A stretch of 64,000 bases of DNA from Nitrospinae bacterium bin107 (GCA_002238965.1 MPNJ01000006.1:1-64000), one strand, 5' to 3'. Shown: positions 9,730 to 18,634, numbered from the stretch's first letter. The notes: generated from the sequence alone by a model not told the origin. Translations and numbers: made by a program.

Positions 9730-12700
9730 ATGGGTCTGAACGCGCTCAAATGTTGACGCACAATGTGCAAGCCACATAATCGTGCGCGGCTTTGACTCCA
9801 AAATCGTAGTTGGTTCAACAAACCGATGAACAGACCACCTTGCGGTAGGACCATAACTATCCGGCTTGCGGCAGTACGATTCGCTTCCTGCATCACGCTC
9901 GACAAAAATTCGCGAGAAATATCCACTGGTGCTCTATGTGCGGTCAAAGTGACGAACCGCCATGGCCACGCTTCGCTTTGTTCAATCACCTCAGCGGCGT
10001 AAAGTTCCGTGCATGTTTCCTTAACGAAGGGTTGAACCATATCCACCAAATACCAACAAAACGCGTCGACATCCGACCGTTGCGGTGGCCGCTCGGCAGG
10101 TAGCCGCGCTGAGCGATACGGCGCTCCGAATCGAACGGTATCACTTATAACATTCATATCATGTGAGTTAAGCCCATAGAGCTCAAATACTAGCTCGTCA
10201 ATCGCTTCCCACGGTTTATTTTTGTCGCTGCGCAATTCCTCGGCTAAGCGATTGACACGATGCCATTTGGACGCCGTTAATGTCTTTGGATTTGGGAACG
10301 AAAAGCTGTCAAGGTCTTCCTTCAAAAATGTCCGATAACTTGCACCAATGCGTGAACTATGGGTGAGATAGTGATGATGCCAGAGTTGACTGTGAAGAAT
10401 CAAATATAGGAGTTGTGCTAGGCCCTTCGGATTGTCGTGTCCCGCCGTCGAATACCCATAAAAACTCTTGGAGAAAGCAATCGCGTGCTTTTCCGATAGG
10501 TAGGCCTTCGGCCGCTCTCGCGTCTGGCCGGGTGTCTGTGGCACGATTACGAGAGGTGGGTTGTATAAGCCAGCGTCACGAGGAGCATGTGCTGTCATGC
10601 GGTGATGATGTTCCTGCCAGCTATTAAGCTGTTGTAGTTCTATCTTGAATCCGTATTCAGGTGCTTCAAAATTAGGTAAGTCTAGCAAATGGTCAGCGGG
10701 CTTCTGCACTAATCCTGACGATACATTGTAACCTTCGCCACTTGATAAGTCTGTCCAGACATCGGAAACTGATGGCAATTCGCGTGACGATATTTTTTCG
10801 ATAACCTCAACATCAAGAACGCTGCCCAAACTGAGTGTCTTGAGCATCCAGGGTTTTGCTACCACTGAATCAACAGACACAGCCTGCGCGGCCCGAAAAT
10901 CGAACCGAAAATCCGCCCGTTTGCATAAAGCATTCTCTCGCACTGGAGTAATAAATGAAAATTGATGTTTCGCGGGCGGCACCGTATTGCGCGCAAACAG
11001 CAGCATGAATGGTAGGCCCATGTTAGGCCAAACTGCGGTTTTCTCTAGATCAGAGCCATTAAGGATTCCGCTCACCGTTAGACCACGAAACAAGGCTTCG
11101 CGGGCGAGCCGACCGGCACCACTCTGTTTCAGGATAATTCGACCTGGTAGTGCCATTGCAATCGCACCACCCGGTTTAGCCCACTCAGTTGCGCGCCACA
11201 AAAAGGGAAGATCGGGGTTATTATCCGGATTCTTGTAGGAAATTACATCAATGCCCATTATTTGGCGCGTAGTGAGAATTCGGCGCGTAATTGCGGAAAA
11301 TTCTTGATTTGTAGCAGCGTTGCGCACTCGTTGCTCGGCCTTTTCAGTGCTAGTTGTGAGTCTTGAGCGCAGCCTCGTCCACGGTGGATTACCAACAACC
11401 ACATCAAACTTTGCATTAAAGTGCTCTGGCACATTTGGTGCTAAGCTCCCGAGCACAAATCCGTAGCGTCGCTCCTCAGTATCATGGGGGCCAAAATTAA
11501 AAAGAACTTCACCTTGGAGCGCTCTAGGAAACTTTAGAATCCTCGGTGGCCTAGTAGTACCGTTTACTTCAATTGCGGTGATATAAAGGGCGAGTGCAGC
11601 AAGTCGCAGTGCCGATTCACTTACATCAAAACCGCGTATTTGATTATAGAGAATACGGTGGATGACTCTCTTGTCTGGTCGCCGTCCCATCTTTTTCCAA
11701 TGCAATCGAACGAGTTGGCGGAAAGCAAGCACAAGAAAGACCCCCGCCCCACATGCTGGATCGAGTACGAGAGCATCTTGTGGTTCCTTTACACCTGCCA
11801 GCGCTTCTTCAACTAGTAGACGCGCGATGTTCTTTGGCGTGTAGTGGACGCTCGTCTCTTCTGCCTGAACCACATCCCATCGTCGGCTGAATGTTTCGTA
11901 GATTTGGCTTAACACGCCGATTGGAATATGCGCGAAATTAAAATCATCCCAGTCGATTGTCGTTTGAAAGCTTGATCCACCAACATGCTTCCAGCCGCGC
12001 ATTATTGCTTCGAGATGTCGAAACACTTTGCCGTTGGTCTTCTCCTCAGCGTAGCGAAAGAACTTTCTGTACGCGCGCATACGCGCCACTGGGGACAGCG
12101 ATGAATCAAGGCTGTCTACAAGCGGAAGAAAATCGCCGTTAAAAGTTTCGTCTAACCAGCATGAGGTAGCTGCGGCCCGCTCGGCATCAGAAAAGACATC
12201 CTTTAAATTGTCAGCGGACGGGCAGATATCAGCCAACTCCTCGTGCACTACAATTTTGCGATCATGGAGAAAGCGAAAGAATAGAGCCCTTCCGGTAACG
12301 GACAAGACTTCAAGCGGCAGCATTTGCCCTTCCAGTTCTTTGTCAGCTGAAGCTAGAAGACGGTGAATTTCCTCAAAAACATAATCCGGGGTTTGAACTT
12401 GACCTTTAAGAGAAAATGAACCAGTGGCTAGCCTTTGAAAAAACAGCGGCGCATCTGGCGAGTCGCCAGATAGAGTGACTGACTGTGCGTTGTCGAGCAC
12501 GGCACGATCAAGATTTATGGGGTAAAGCGTAAGCTCGCCTGGTCGGACGATTCCAAGTAGAGCGTGCTCACTTCTGTTGGCCAGCAGTTGGCCCAGATTA
12601 TGCGCTCGTTGATCTAGCTGATTTAGCCCAGTACCACTTTCCAAATCGTCAAGAAGATATAGTAGGGGCCGCCCCTGGAACTCCGCTACGGCATGTGGAA

Positions 12701-12854
12701 GCAAAGTATCTTTGCTTTGTATCTGCATCAAGTCGAGGTAATTGAGATGTGCGTCTGTCTTCGGTCCATGGAGCGTTATCAACTCTGGGCAGCCAAACGC
12801 TTTAGTTTCGCGTTCTAGTCGAGCACCCGATGATGATGAACGTGTTACCTGCAT
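9726..12854 (-). CDS. N6-adenine DNA methyltransferase (Eco57I/PglX-like, class I)
   Basis: A 1042-residue protein. The SAM-binding motif I is DPACGAGVFL (about residue 365) and the catalytic motif IV is FDVVVGNPPW (about 490), the N6-adenine type. Between them, GFDVSESALRLAALALY is characteristic of large Eco57I/PglX-type DNA methylases. The N-terminal ~350 residues are helical and contain GRPLLYLLDDLESG; the ~450 C-terminal residues probably hold the target-recognition region. No nuclease motif was seen within it, and cleavage is supplied by the next gene. ATG 12854 was chosen because it starts two bases after the LexA-like stop; a TTG at 12860 overlaps that stop and is an alternative. The product should methylate host DNA at the nuclease target. 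The large size would also fit a BREX PglX relative, but no other BREX genes are present. Confidence 0.82.
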   Translation of the reverse strand: MQVTRSSSSGARLERETKAFGCPELITLHGPKTDAHLNYLDLMQIQSKDTLLPHAVAEFQGRPLLYLLDDLESGTGLNQLDQRAHNLGQLLANRSEHALLGIVRPGELTLYPINLDRAVLDNAQSVTLSGDSPDAPLFFQRLATGSFSLKGQVQTPDYVFEEIHRLLASADKELEGQMLPLEVLSVTGRALFFRFLHDRKIVVHEELADICPSADNLKDVFSDAERAAATSCWLDETFNGDFLPLVDSLDSSLSPVARMRAYRKFFRYAEEKTNGKVFRHLEAIMRGWKHVGGSSFQTTIDWDDFNFAHIPIGVLSQIYETFSRRWDVVQAEETSVHYTPKNIARLLVEEALAGVKEPQDALVLDPACGAGVFLVLAFRQLVRLHWKKMGRRPDKRVIHRILYNQIRGFDVSESALRLAALALYITAIEVNGTTRPPRILKFPRALQGEVLFNFGPHDTEERRYGFVLGSLAPNVPEHFNAKFDVVVGNPPWTRLRSRLTTSTEKAEQRVRNAATNQEFSAITRRILTTRQIMGIDVISYKNPDNNPDLPFLWRATEWAKPGGAIAMALPGRIILKQSGAGRLAREALFRGLTVSGILNGSDLEKTAVWPNMGLPFMLLFARNTVPPAKHQFSFITPVRENALCKRADFRFDFRAAQAVSVDSVVAKPWMLKTLSLGSVLDVEVIEKISSRELPSVSDVWTDLSSGEGYNVSSGLVQKPADHLLDLPNFEAPEYGFKIELQQLNSWQEHHHRMTAHAPRDAGLYNPPLVIVPQTPGQTRERPKAYLSEKHAIAFSKSFYGYSTAGHDNPKGLAQLLYLILHSQLWHHHYLTHSSRIGASYRTFLKEDLDSFSFPNPKTLTASKWHRVNRLAEELRSDKNKPWEAIDELVFELYGLNSHDMNVISDTVRFGAPYRSARLPAERPPQRSDVDAFCWYLVDMVQPFVKETCTELYAAEVIEQSEAWPWRFVTLTAHRAPVDISREFLSSVMQEANRTAASRIVMVLPQGGLFIGLLNQLRFWSQSRARLCGLHIVRQHLSAFRPI

Positions 12855-12856
12855 CG

Positions 12857-13483
12857 TCAAAACTTGCGTATCGTTCCGACAAGGACACCAGCAATGCGTA
12901 TGGCGTCTGCGTCTGCTCTAGCGAAAAACAAATCTGGATAGGTTGAGTTTTCTGCACGAAGGCGTACGCCCTCAACAGAACGAAAAAACCGCTTCAACGT
13001 TATATCTTCACCGATCACAACCGCGGCAATATCGCCGTTGGCTGCCATAGGTTGAGCATTAACAATAGCTATATCGCCATCGAAGATTCCTGCACCCATC
13101 ATGCTATCTCCGTGAACCCTCGATGCAAACAGCTTGTCTCCGCGCCATAATTCGATGGGAACTTGAATCGTGGCTTCAACGTGTTCAATTGCCACTATAG
13201 GATCGCCAGCGGCGATCCGACCCACTAAGGGTACTAACACGACTGATTGTGGTGGGATGATATCATGATTTAATCGGATTCCACGCGCACGTCCTGGCAG
13301 GAGTTTCAGGTATCCCTTCCGCGCGATAAGGTTCAAATGTTGGCGCGCAGAATTGATGCTTTTGAAGCTGAAGTGGCTGCAAATTTCCTCCAACGTCGGA
13401 GCGGAGCCAATTTCTTCCGCATATGTCCGAACAAAATCAAACACTTGACGTTGGCGAGGCGTGAGTTTTCTATGTTGAGCCAT
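12857..13483 (-). CDS. LexA-family self-cleaving repressor controlling a restriction-modification operon
   Basis: A 208-residue protein with full LexA architecture. A winged-helix DNA-binding domain (residues 3-70; KLTPRQRQVFDFV, APTLEEICSHF) precedes an S24 peptidase domain. All functional residues are present: the Ala92-Gly93 cleavage site in GRIAAGD, the nucleophile Ser127 in HGDSMMG and the general base Lys164 in ITLKRFF. It is therefore expected to self-cleave on RecA filaments and relieve repression after DNA damage. It is the first gene of a tightly packed operon (2 bp before the methyltransferase), so it most likely represses itself and the restriction genes rather than being the chromosomal LexA. 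No ribosome site precedes ATG 13483; the promoter places the transcript start only a few bases upstream, suggesting leaderless translation. Confidence 0.85.
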   Translation of the reverse strand: MAQHRKLTPRQRQVFDFVRTYAEEIGSAPTLEEICSHFSFKSINSARQHLNLIARKGYLKLLPGRARGIRLNHDIIPPQSVVLVPLVGRIAAGDPIVAIEHVEATIQVPIELWRGDKLFASRVHGDSMMGAGIFDGDIAIVNAQPMAANGDIAAVVIGEDITLKRFFRSVEGVRLRAENSTYPDLFFARADADAIRIAGVLVGTIRKF

Positions 13484-13492
13484 GTTAAATCT

Positions 13493-13521
13493 AATATACT
13501 ACAAATATTTACATTGTGCAA
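13493..13521 (-). promoter_or_regulatory. Sigma-70-type promoter of the LexA-MTase-nuclease operon
   Basis: On the minus strand a -35 element TTGCAC (13516-13521) and a -10 element TATATT (13493-13498) are separated by exactly 17 bp. The predicted transcription start is near 13486, about 3 nt from ATG 13483. The spacer contains the palindrome AAATATTT (13503-13510) inside the imperfect dyad TGTAAATATTTGTA, a plausible operator for the LexA-like repressor. It is unlike the enterobacterial CTG-N10-CAG box. Confidence 0.5.
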
Positions 13522-14578
13522 GCAATAAGAGACTCGGCTATAATATATTCGTAAGTACCCAAATATACCACGCAGTCCACGAACAGGGCGGCAGACCCCT
13601 CGCCATGATCAGTTTTTCACAGCTAGGGGGAAGATCGTACCGCGTGACACTTCATCGGGTGGACTCCGCAGTTTTACGAAAAGAACCTCTCTCTGTGGTC
13701 GACAACCCAAAGTTCCTTATCCCTTCCCTGGATCGAGATCCCCAACCTTGGTTCGAACATCCTCGCCACCGTCCAGCGTCGTCTACATGGCATTAGGCTG
13801 GAGCCATGTCGAATGCACCCAGGGGCGTGGGCGTTACGACAGGCGCAAGCGCTACGACAAGCCCCTCAAAGACATCCGCTTGCGAACAAAGCGGAGAAAA
13901 TGGAAGCAAGTCATCAATAAGTAAAATCAACCTGCCTGTCACCACCCGAACGAACAGTTACGACCCGAAATCGTTCGGTCACGCGGTGATGGAGAAGACT
14001 ATGGCGCAGAGCGAAGGCGGCCAAAGCCCGGCAGAACGCGGACCTGGCATCGTCCTCCTCCTTATCGCCACCCTTTGACCGAACGCTTTCTCGACAGGGG
14101 TGCTCCGATCTACGCCCGGGTTATAATTCGTCGGCTTCCGATTTGATTACGTATTGCAGATAAGCAAATCCCAAAGAATTTCTCAAAAACTAATAGCTGA
14201 AATTATTTCAACAAACTATAAGAATTCCCCTCTCGCTGAAAACCCCCCACTGCCTGAAAACGGGCGGAGGGAGAGAACCCGTGTCGGTTCGTGAAGAAGT
14301 GCAGGATCGTAGCTGCGAACATTTCCTGTCGGAGCAGGAGTTTCATCAAATGGTATGTGTGTTGAGCGAAGTGTAATCCGATGGCAAGGTGTCGAGGTGT
14401 TGAGTATCGGCTCTCAGGCTCCTGACGCCAGGGTCGCCGAGAGTATCGCGGCTGATATGTATAGGTTCAGAACTGTTTTCGCCGCTTAGGATTTATGAGA
14501 ATCTCTTACATAACGTCTCCAAATAGCTCCGCTTTGGTTGGCGGCATACTCCTAAGGCAAAAGAGGAGTTAGTAGACA
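13522..14578. other. Long divergent intergenic region between LexA operon and protease gene
   Basis: About 1.05 kb without a confident gene. A 45-codon plus-strand frame (13787-13924) encodes a very basic peptide (GRGRYDRRKRYDKPLKDIRL) with no ribosome site and may be a remnant. An AT-rich stretch at 14140-14230 and GGAG-rich leader sequence before 14579 probably hold the protease promoter. Confidence 0.4.
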
Positions 14579-15616
14579 TTGACTTCAATGGCACCCAATC
14601 ACTTGTTTGATCATGACACGATGAACGCGCCTTGGGGGCTGGAGTCCAGGACCAAGCTGGTAGCATTTGCCTGCCATTTCTTTGACGCCAATAACATCGC
14701 CGCCAACCACTCGGTCATAAACAAAGAAGTTCCGAGCGGACAGAATCCAGAGCCACTTACAGTGAGCGATTTTCTCAAATTCCTGGAAGTGAATAAAACC
14801 TTTTCGAAGACGCCCAACGCGTTCCGCGTCGCACAAATCGTGGAGCAGATGACATCTACCGGTCTCCTGGTTCATGCGGGCCATGGCAACCGCTCGCTCG
14901 CGGGGTTGCAGGACCACTACCTGTATTTATTAACGGCATCAGAAGCTCGTCGAGACTTGTTCCGGCTGGTACCCGTGCTCGGCCCGGAATTTCTCTACAA
15001 GCTGTGCGCACCGGGCCTGGTCCACATCACGGGAACGAACGGCGATGGCAAGGCAGTTGCCGGGACAGGACTCATAGTCGATTCGAGTCATGTTCTTACC
15101 AGTCGTCATGTCGTATTCGACATGAAAGTCGACGAGAAACAGATGATTCAGAGCAACGTGTACATCGTCAACAAGGAATCGATCCACATGCACCCCGAGG
15201 TTGACGTGGCGGTAATGCAGGTGAACGGCCCGCCGTTGTCGCCGTTGAAGGGAGCCCTGTTTAAAGTTCCGGTAGTGGCTCAGACCGTGTACACGCTTGG
15301 CTATCCTAAGCTTCCAGGCCTCCGGGACGCGTCTGTGACGATGCAGCAGGGAGCTGTGACGAACGCGTCGGTCACATCACTCTCAGGGGAGAAACTGTTC
15401 CTTTATTCCGCGATATCCAGACCTGGGAACAGCGGTGGTCCCGTCATGTCCGAAGACGGCTACGTGGTTGGCCTCTCTATTGTCGATGCCACCGGTCAGT
15501 ACGATCAGAATGATGCTTTTTCTCCACACTATGCGGGAATCCCTGCTCAGGTCGTTGTCGGGGCAGTGGAGGATCTTGGGCTGGGAATTCAATTGCCCTA
15601 CGAGCATTTGGAGTGA
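14579..15616 (+). CDS. Trypsin-like serine protease with N-terminal helical domain
   Basis: A 345-residue S1-type protease with no signal peptide, so probably cytoplasmic. The catalytic triad is visible: His177 in LTSRHVV, Asp209 in HPEVDVAVMQV and Ser285 in RPGNSGGPV. The first ~135 residues (SRTKLVAFACHFFDANNI, TVSDFLKFLE, RVAQIVEQMTSTGLL) look like a helical, winged-helix-like domain unrelated to proteases and may be the sensor or partner-binding part. TTG 14579 is placed 10 nt after AGAGGAG (14562-14568); ATG 14588 is an alternative with longer spacing. It is the only plus-strand gene in the cargo block and has no partner gene beside it. Trypsin-like domains occur as effectors in Avs and other defence proteins, so a defence role is inferred from location. 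Confidence 0.72.
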   Translation: MTSMAPNHLFDHDTMNAPWGLESRTKLVAFACHFFDANNIAANHSVINKEVPSGQNPEPLTVSDFLKFLEVNKTFSKTPNAFRVAQIVEQMTSTGLLVHAGHGNRSLAGLQDHYLYLLTASEARRDLFRLVPVLGPEFLYKLCAPGLVHITGTNGDGKAVAGTGLIVDSSHVLTSRHVVFDMKVDEKQMIQSNVYIVNKESIHMHPEVDVAVMQVNGPPLSPLKGALFKVPVVAQTVYTLGYPKLPGLRDASVTMQQGAVTNASVTSLSGEKLFLYSAISRPGNSGGPVMSEDGYVVGLSIVDATGQYDQNDAFSPHYAGIPAQVVVGAVEDLGLGIQLPYEHLE

Positions 15617-16566
15617 CACCCGAGTTACTGTCAAATGTTATGTATGGCCGTCTCGAATCCAGCAGCTTCTTGCCGGGCGCGCTGGATGCGAATGGTCGTC
15701 CCCTCCCCGAAACACACAAGGCCCATGCGCATGCCACCTGCTCTGATATTGCAAATCATGTCATCGGGTTCGTTCATCAGTTTACACAAACATTCTATCC
15801 TTTACGTATCCATCCAATTTATTTCCATGCTTTTATCGTTCATTCATGCATTATTTACCCTGTTTCCAGGTTCCGGGAGGGAAGAACGATGAACGGATGG
15901 GATGAAGCGGGGCGCATATCGCGTCTGTGCGCGGGCCGGGCGGAGGTGAGCCTGAGCCGGGGAGATTCGTGGGCCGGAAGGATTGCTGACGCTTGAGTAT
16001 TCATCTCCTGCGAATTCAAGGGATTGGTTCCGCCGCGAGACGCGCCCTCATCCGGTCTTCTTGCCGGCGCAGGGAACCCCCCGGCTCGAGCGGGGCTTCC
16101 GTCCGGAATGCGGCCTTGAGCGCTCATTTTCCACAGATTCGCTTGCGCCTCTTGTTGTGCCTGATGATCCGGTCTTCCGTTCCCTTCGTGAGCTCATCCT
16201 TTCTGCTCATCAGGATATATTCGGTCCAGTCGCAACCGTTCAGCACCTTACTCGCGATACCATTCCGAGCGCATGCAGGCGCATCGCTATCGGCAACGAT
16301 TGTATGGGAGCGCACGCTTTCCTTATGTTCGCGCGCCATTACTACTAGTCGTGCCTACCGAAGGGATGGTTCATGAAGGAGTACGGGGGGACTGTCAGGA
16401 GCGCGTCTATTGCTTACTCCAAGGCCAATACCGAACAGGCGCACTTAGCTACGAACGAGGTGCATGACCTGGCGCTGTTTTCAGTACCACACGACGCGGT
16501 CGCCCCTTCCCCGTGGACATCGGCAATTTCACCTTTGCCGCATCGCACGCGAACCGTCGGGCGTCG
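15617..16566. other. Intergenic stretch between protease and integrase
   Basis: No gene could be supported. A minus-strand 71-codon frame (16124-16339; NGCDWTEYILMSRKDELTKG) has fairly natural composition but no ribosome site and no recognised family. The stretch next to the integrase stop may hold the old attachment site of the island; no direct repeat with the left end (around 1000-1130) could be found by eye. Confidence 0.35.
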
Positions 16567-17784
16567 TCACGAACCTTGAATCAGTTCGTCGATGCGGTCG
16601 GCGATGCGTTGCGCGGGTTCGCGCAGTTGCCCGACGCTCCAGTCGGCGGCGTAGCCCTCGGTCACATCCTGGGGCCGGGCGTGGTTCACCAGCCGCTTCG
16701 TGAGCGAGCGCGGCAGCATGAGTTCGCGCTCGGCCACCGTGATGAAGGCGTTGCGCAGCCCGTGGAACCAGAAACGGGTTCCGCCTTTTTCTGAAATCTC
16801 GCCGTAGAAACGCGCAAGGTCCGACACGTGTCCGGCCCCGCTCCTGGGGGAGGGAAACACCCATGGGCCTTCGCCATCCGCAAGGCGCCGATCGAGGATG
16901 GCGGTGAGTTGCCGGGTGATCGGAAGCTCCAGCGGCTCCCCGGTCTTGGTCTCCTCGACCCTGAGGACGCGCCGCTCCATGTCCACCTGCTCCCGGCGCA
17001 GTGATACGATCTCGCCCCGGCGCATGCCGGTGTAGATGCCGATCAGGAAGATGTCGCGGATCTCCGGCTCGAGGCCGGCGGCCTCGATGCCTTTCCGCCA
17101 GCGGGGCAGCACCTCGGCCGGGCTCGATATCCGCCGCCTCCGCTTCCGGTGAAAGCGCCCGCCCGCCGCCAGCCACAGATCGACCGGATTGCGCAATCCC
17201 TCGAAATCGACGCAGGGCCTGCAGTAGATCGAGCGCAGCATCGAGAGCGTCTGGTTGGCCGCCGACCAGCCGTGTTTTCCTGTAATGAGATTGAAGCGGT
17301 CCTCCGCGTCCTGGCGGGTGATGGCGTCGAGCGGACGCTTCAGCCAGTCGGAGAGGTTGACCCGCAGGTTCTGTCGGTAGAGCCTGACGGTATTGACCGC
17401 GCGGTCGGGGTTCGCCGCCATGTAGATCTCGAAGGCACGGGCCAGGGTGGGGACGCCTCGGGCATCGGCCCGCTCACCGGCGGGATCCTCGCCCCTAGCG
17501 ACGCGTCCGAGCAGGTCCTGGGCCAGGCGCCGTGCCTGGTCGGGGGCGATGCGGCCGTAGCGTCCGATGACCACCCGCTTGTTGGGCGCCTTGCGGCCGC
17601 CTTCGCCTGCGCGGTAGTTGACGATGAATGACTTCATGCCCGAGGGCTGGACACGGACGCCGAAACCCGTGAGCTTCTCGTCCCAGGCGATCCAGGACTT
17701 ATCTCCGGGCTTTAACGCCTCGACGGTGCGCTTCGTGAGCGTCGTCCTGACTCTGGCGATGCGTTTTCCGGTGTTGTTTTCCAT
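16567..17784 (-). CDS. int: P4-type tyrosine recombinase (island integrase)
   Basis: A 405-residue integrase with an N-terminal arm-binding (DUF4102-like) domain (LTKRTVEALKPGDKSWIAWDEKLTGFGVRV), a SAM-like core-binding domain at about 130-230, and a catalytic domain with all key residues: Arg in TGMRRGE, Lys in EETKTGEP, HGLR, NHARPQD and Tyr in VTEGYAAD. ATG 17784 (MENNTGKR) is preferred over the hydrophobic upstream extension to 17850. It lies at the right edge of cargo block 1 with its 5' end facing a truncated ssb gene. The diverged 3' fragment of a relative lies at 1131-1649, so the defence cargo between them is probably an island moved by this integrase. It appears intact. Confidence 0.88.
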   Translation of the reverse strand: MENNTGKRIARVRTTLTKRTVEALKPGDKSWIAWDEKLTGFGVRVQPSGMKSFIVNYRAGEGGRKAPNKRVVIGRYGRIAPDQARRLAQDLLGRVARGEDPAGERADARGVPTLARAFEIYMAANPDRAVNTVRLYRQNLRVNLSDWLKRPLDAITRQDAEDRFNLITGKHGWSAANQTLSMLRSIYCRPCVDFEGLRNPVDLWLAAGGRFHRKRRRRISSPAEVLPRWRKGIEAAGLEPEIRDIFLIGIYTGMRRGEIVSLRREQVDMERRVLRVEETKTGEPLELPITRQLTAILDRRLADGEGPWVFPSPRSGAGHVSDLARFYGEISEKGGTRFWFHGLRNAFITVAERELMLPRSLTKRLVNHARPQDVTEGYAADWSVGQLREPAQRIADRIDELIQGS

Positions 17785-17964
17785 GTCCCGGACTATAGCA
17801 GCGTGAATGAAAAATAACAACACGAATATCAACACATGAAAACAAATCACAGGCTAGGGAAAGGCAGGAGTGTCGGGGAATGGCGATACAGATATGATTG
17901 TAAACTAATGAAATATTAGAGGTATTGTCGTTTTAGTAGTATACAAGGGTACGATAGTCTCTCT
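17785..17964. other. AT-rich junction between island integrase and ssb fragment
   Basis: 180 bases much richer in A and T than the GC-rich backbone that follows. It probably contains the integrase promoter and the right end (attachment site) of cargo block 1. Homology to ssb ends at about 17970, within codons for the last residues of the truncated product. Confidence 0.4.
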
Positions 17965-18186
17965 TTATAAAATATGTTTCTCGAACATGTCCACCAGCCC
18001 GGGCTGGAAGGTCACGACCCGGTGCCACTCGGTCTTGTCCACCCGGTCGCCGGACTGCTTGTCGACGTAGCCCTCGTCCGTGGCGATCGAGAGATTCGCG
18101 ACGCGTCCGCCGCTCGCGAGATGGTTGATGGTGACGTCGGCGCCGAGACGCCCGATCAGTTCCGCTCTGTTGAGTCCGAATGCCAT
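17965..18186 (-). pseudogene. ssb: Single-stranded DNA-binding protein, 3'-truncated
   Basis: The 73 codons match the first half of the SSB OB-fold: MAFGLNRAELIGRLGADVTI, SGGRVANLSIATDEGY and KTEWHRVVTFQPGLVDMFEKH. After EKH the sequence becomes unrelated (IL-stop), where the family continues with the strands that complete the OB-fold and the acidic tail; a full SSB is about 140-180 residues. The start has a proper ribosome site (AAGGAG, 7 nt). The break coincides with the AT-rich end of cargo block 1, so insertion or a linked deletion removed the 3' half. The remainder was not found at the left end of the block. The product is unlikely to fold. Confidence 0.8.
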
Positions 18187-18262
18187 GGTGATTCTCCTTG
18201 TGGTGAGAGTGTGAAAAAGTGACAGGAGGGAGAGAGCCTTTCTCTCCGCCCCCCGGTTCGCC

Positions 18263-18394
18263 CTACACGCTGCAAAACTCCACTTCGCCGTCCGCCTCGG
18301 CGCGCAGCTGGCGGATCGTGTACGCGTCGAGTCCGAGTTCTGCGAGCAGTTCGTCCGCGGTGGGAACGTCGACGTCGTAGTCGTTCTCGTACAT
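18263..18394 (-). CDS. Small acidic protein, 43 aa
   Basis: A 43-residue, strongly acidic protein (MYENDYDVDVPTADELLAEL, then LDAYTIRQLRAEADGEVEF) preceded by a near-ideal ribosome site (GAGAGGAGG, 7 nt before ATG 18394). The helix-forming DELLAELGLDAYTIRQLRAE segment suggests a folded mini-protein. It lies between ssb and the Toprim gene of the ICE backbone, in the same orientation. Acidic small proteins of conjugative elements sometimes mimic DNA (anti-restriction), but no such family was recognised here. Confidence 0.55.
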   Translation of the reverse strand: MYENDYDVDVPTADELLAELGLDAYTIRQLRAEADGEVEFCSV

Positions 18395-18634
18395 GGCCAA
18401 GCCTCCTCTCGGGTTGTCGTGCCCGGCAGCGGGAGCTGGAGACCGTCTCCCTCTCCCTACCGGGCATTTGCCCGGCTCCCCGCTTCGCTCTTCCTCTACG
18501 AAGGCGGTTCGCGACCGGTGACTGACCGCCCACGGACCTTGCGCGGCCACCGTCCCCGCCAGGCTGCCCTTAACACAGGCGCACATGGATACCCCCCGGC
18601 TTGCGCCCGTTCCGGAATTCGGGTCAGATGAGAC

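Noticed and set aside
9726-12854. A BREX system based on a PglX-like methylase
   Set aside because: No BrxA, BrxB, BrxC/PglY, PglZ or BrxL homologue is present nearby; the operon has only repressor, methylase and nuclease.
16124-16339. 71-codon minus-strand ORF between protease and integrase
   Set aside because: Composition is fairly natural, but there is no ribosome site, no recognisable family and no conserved neighbour; mentioned only in the gap entry.
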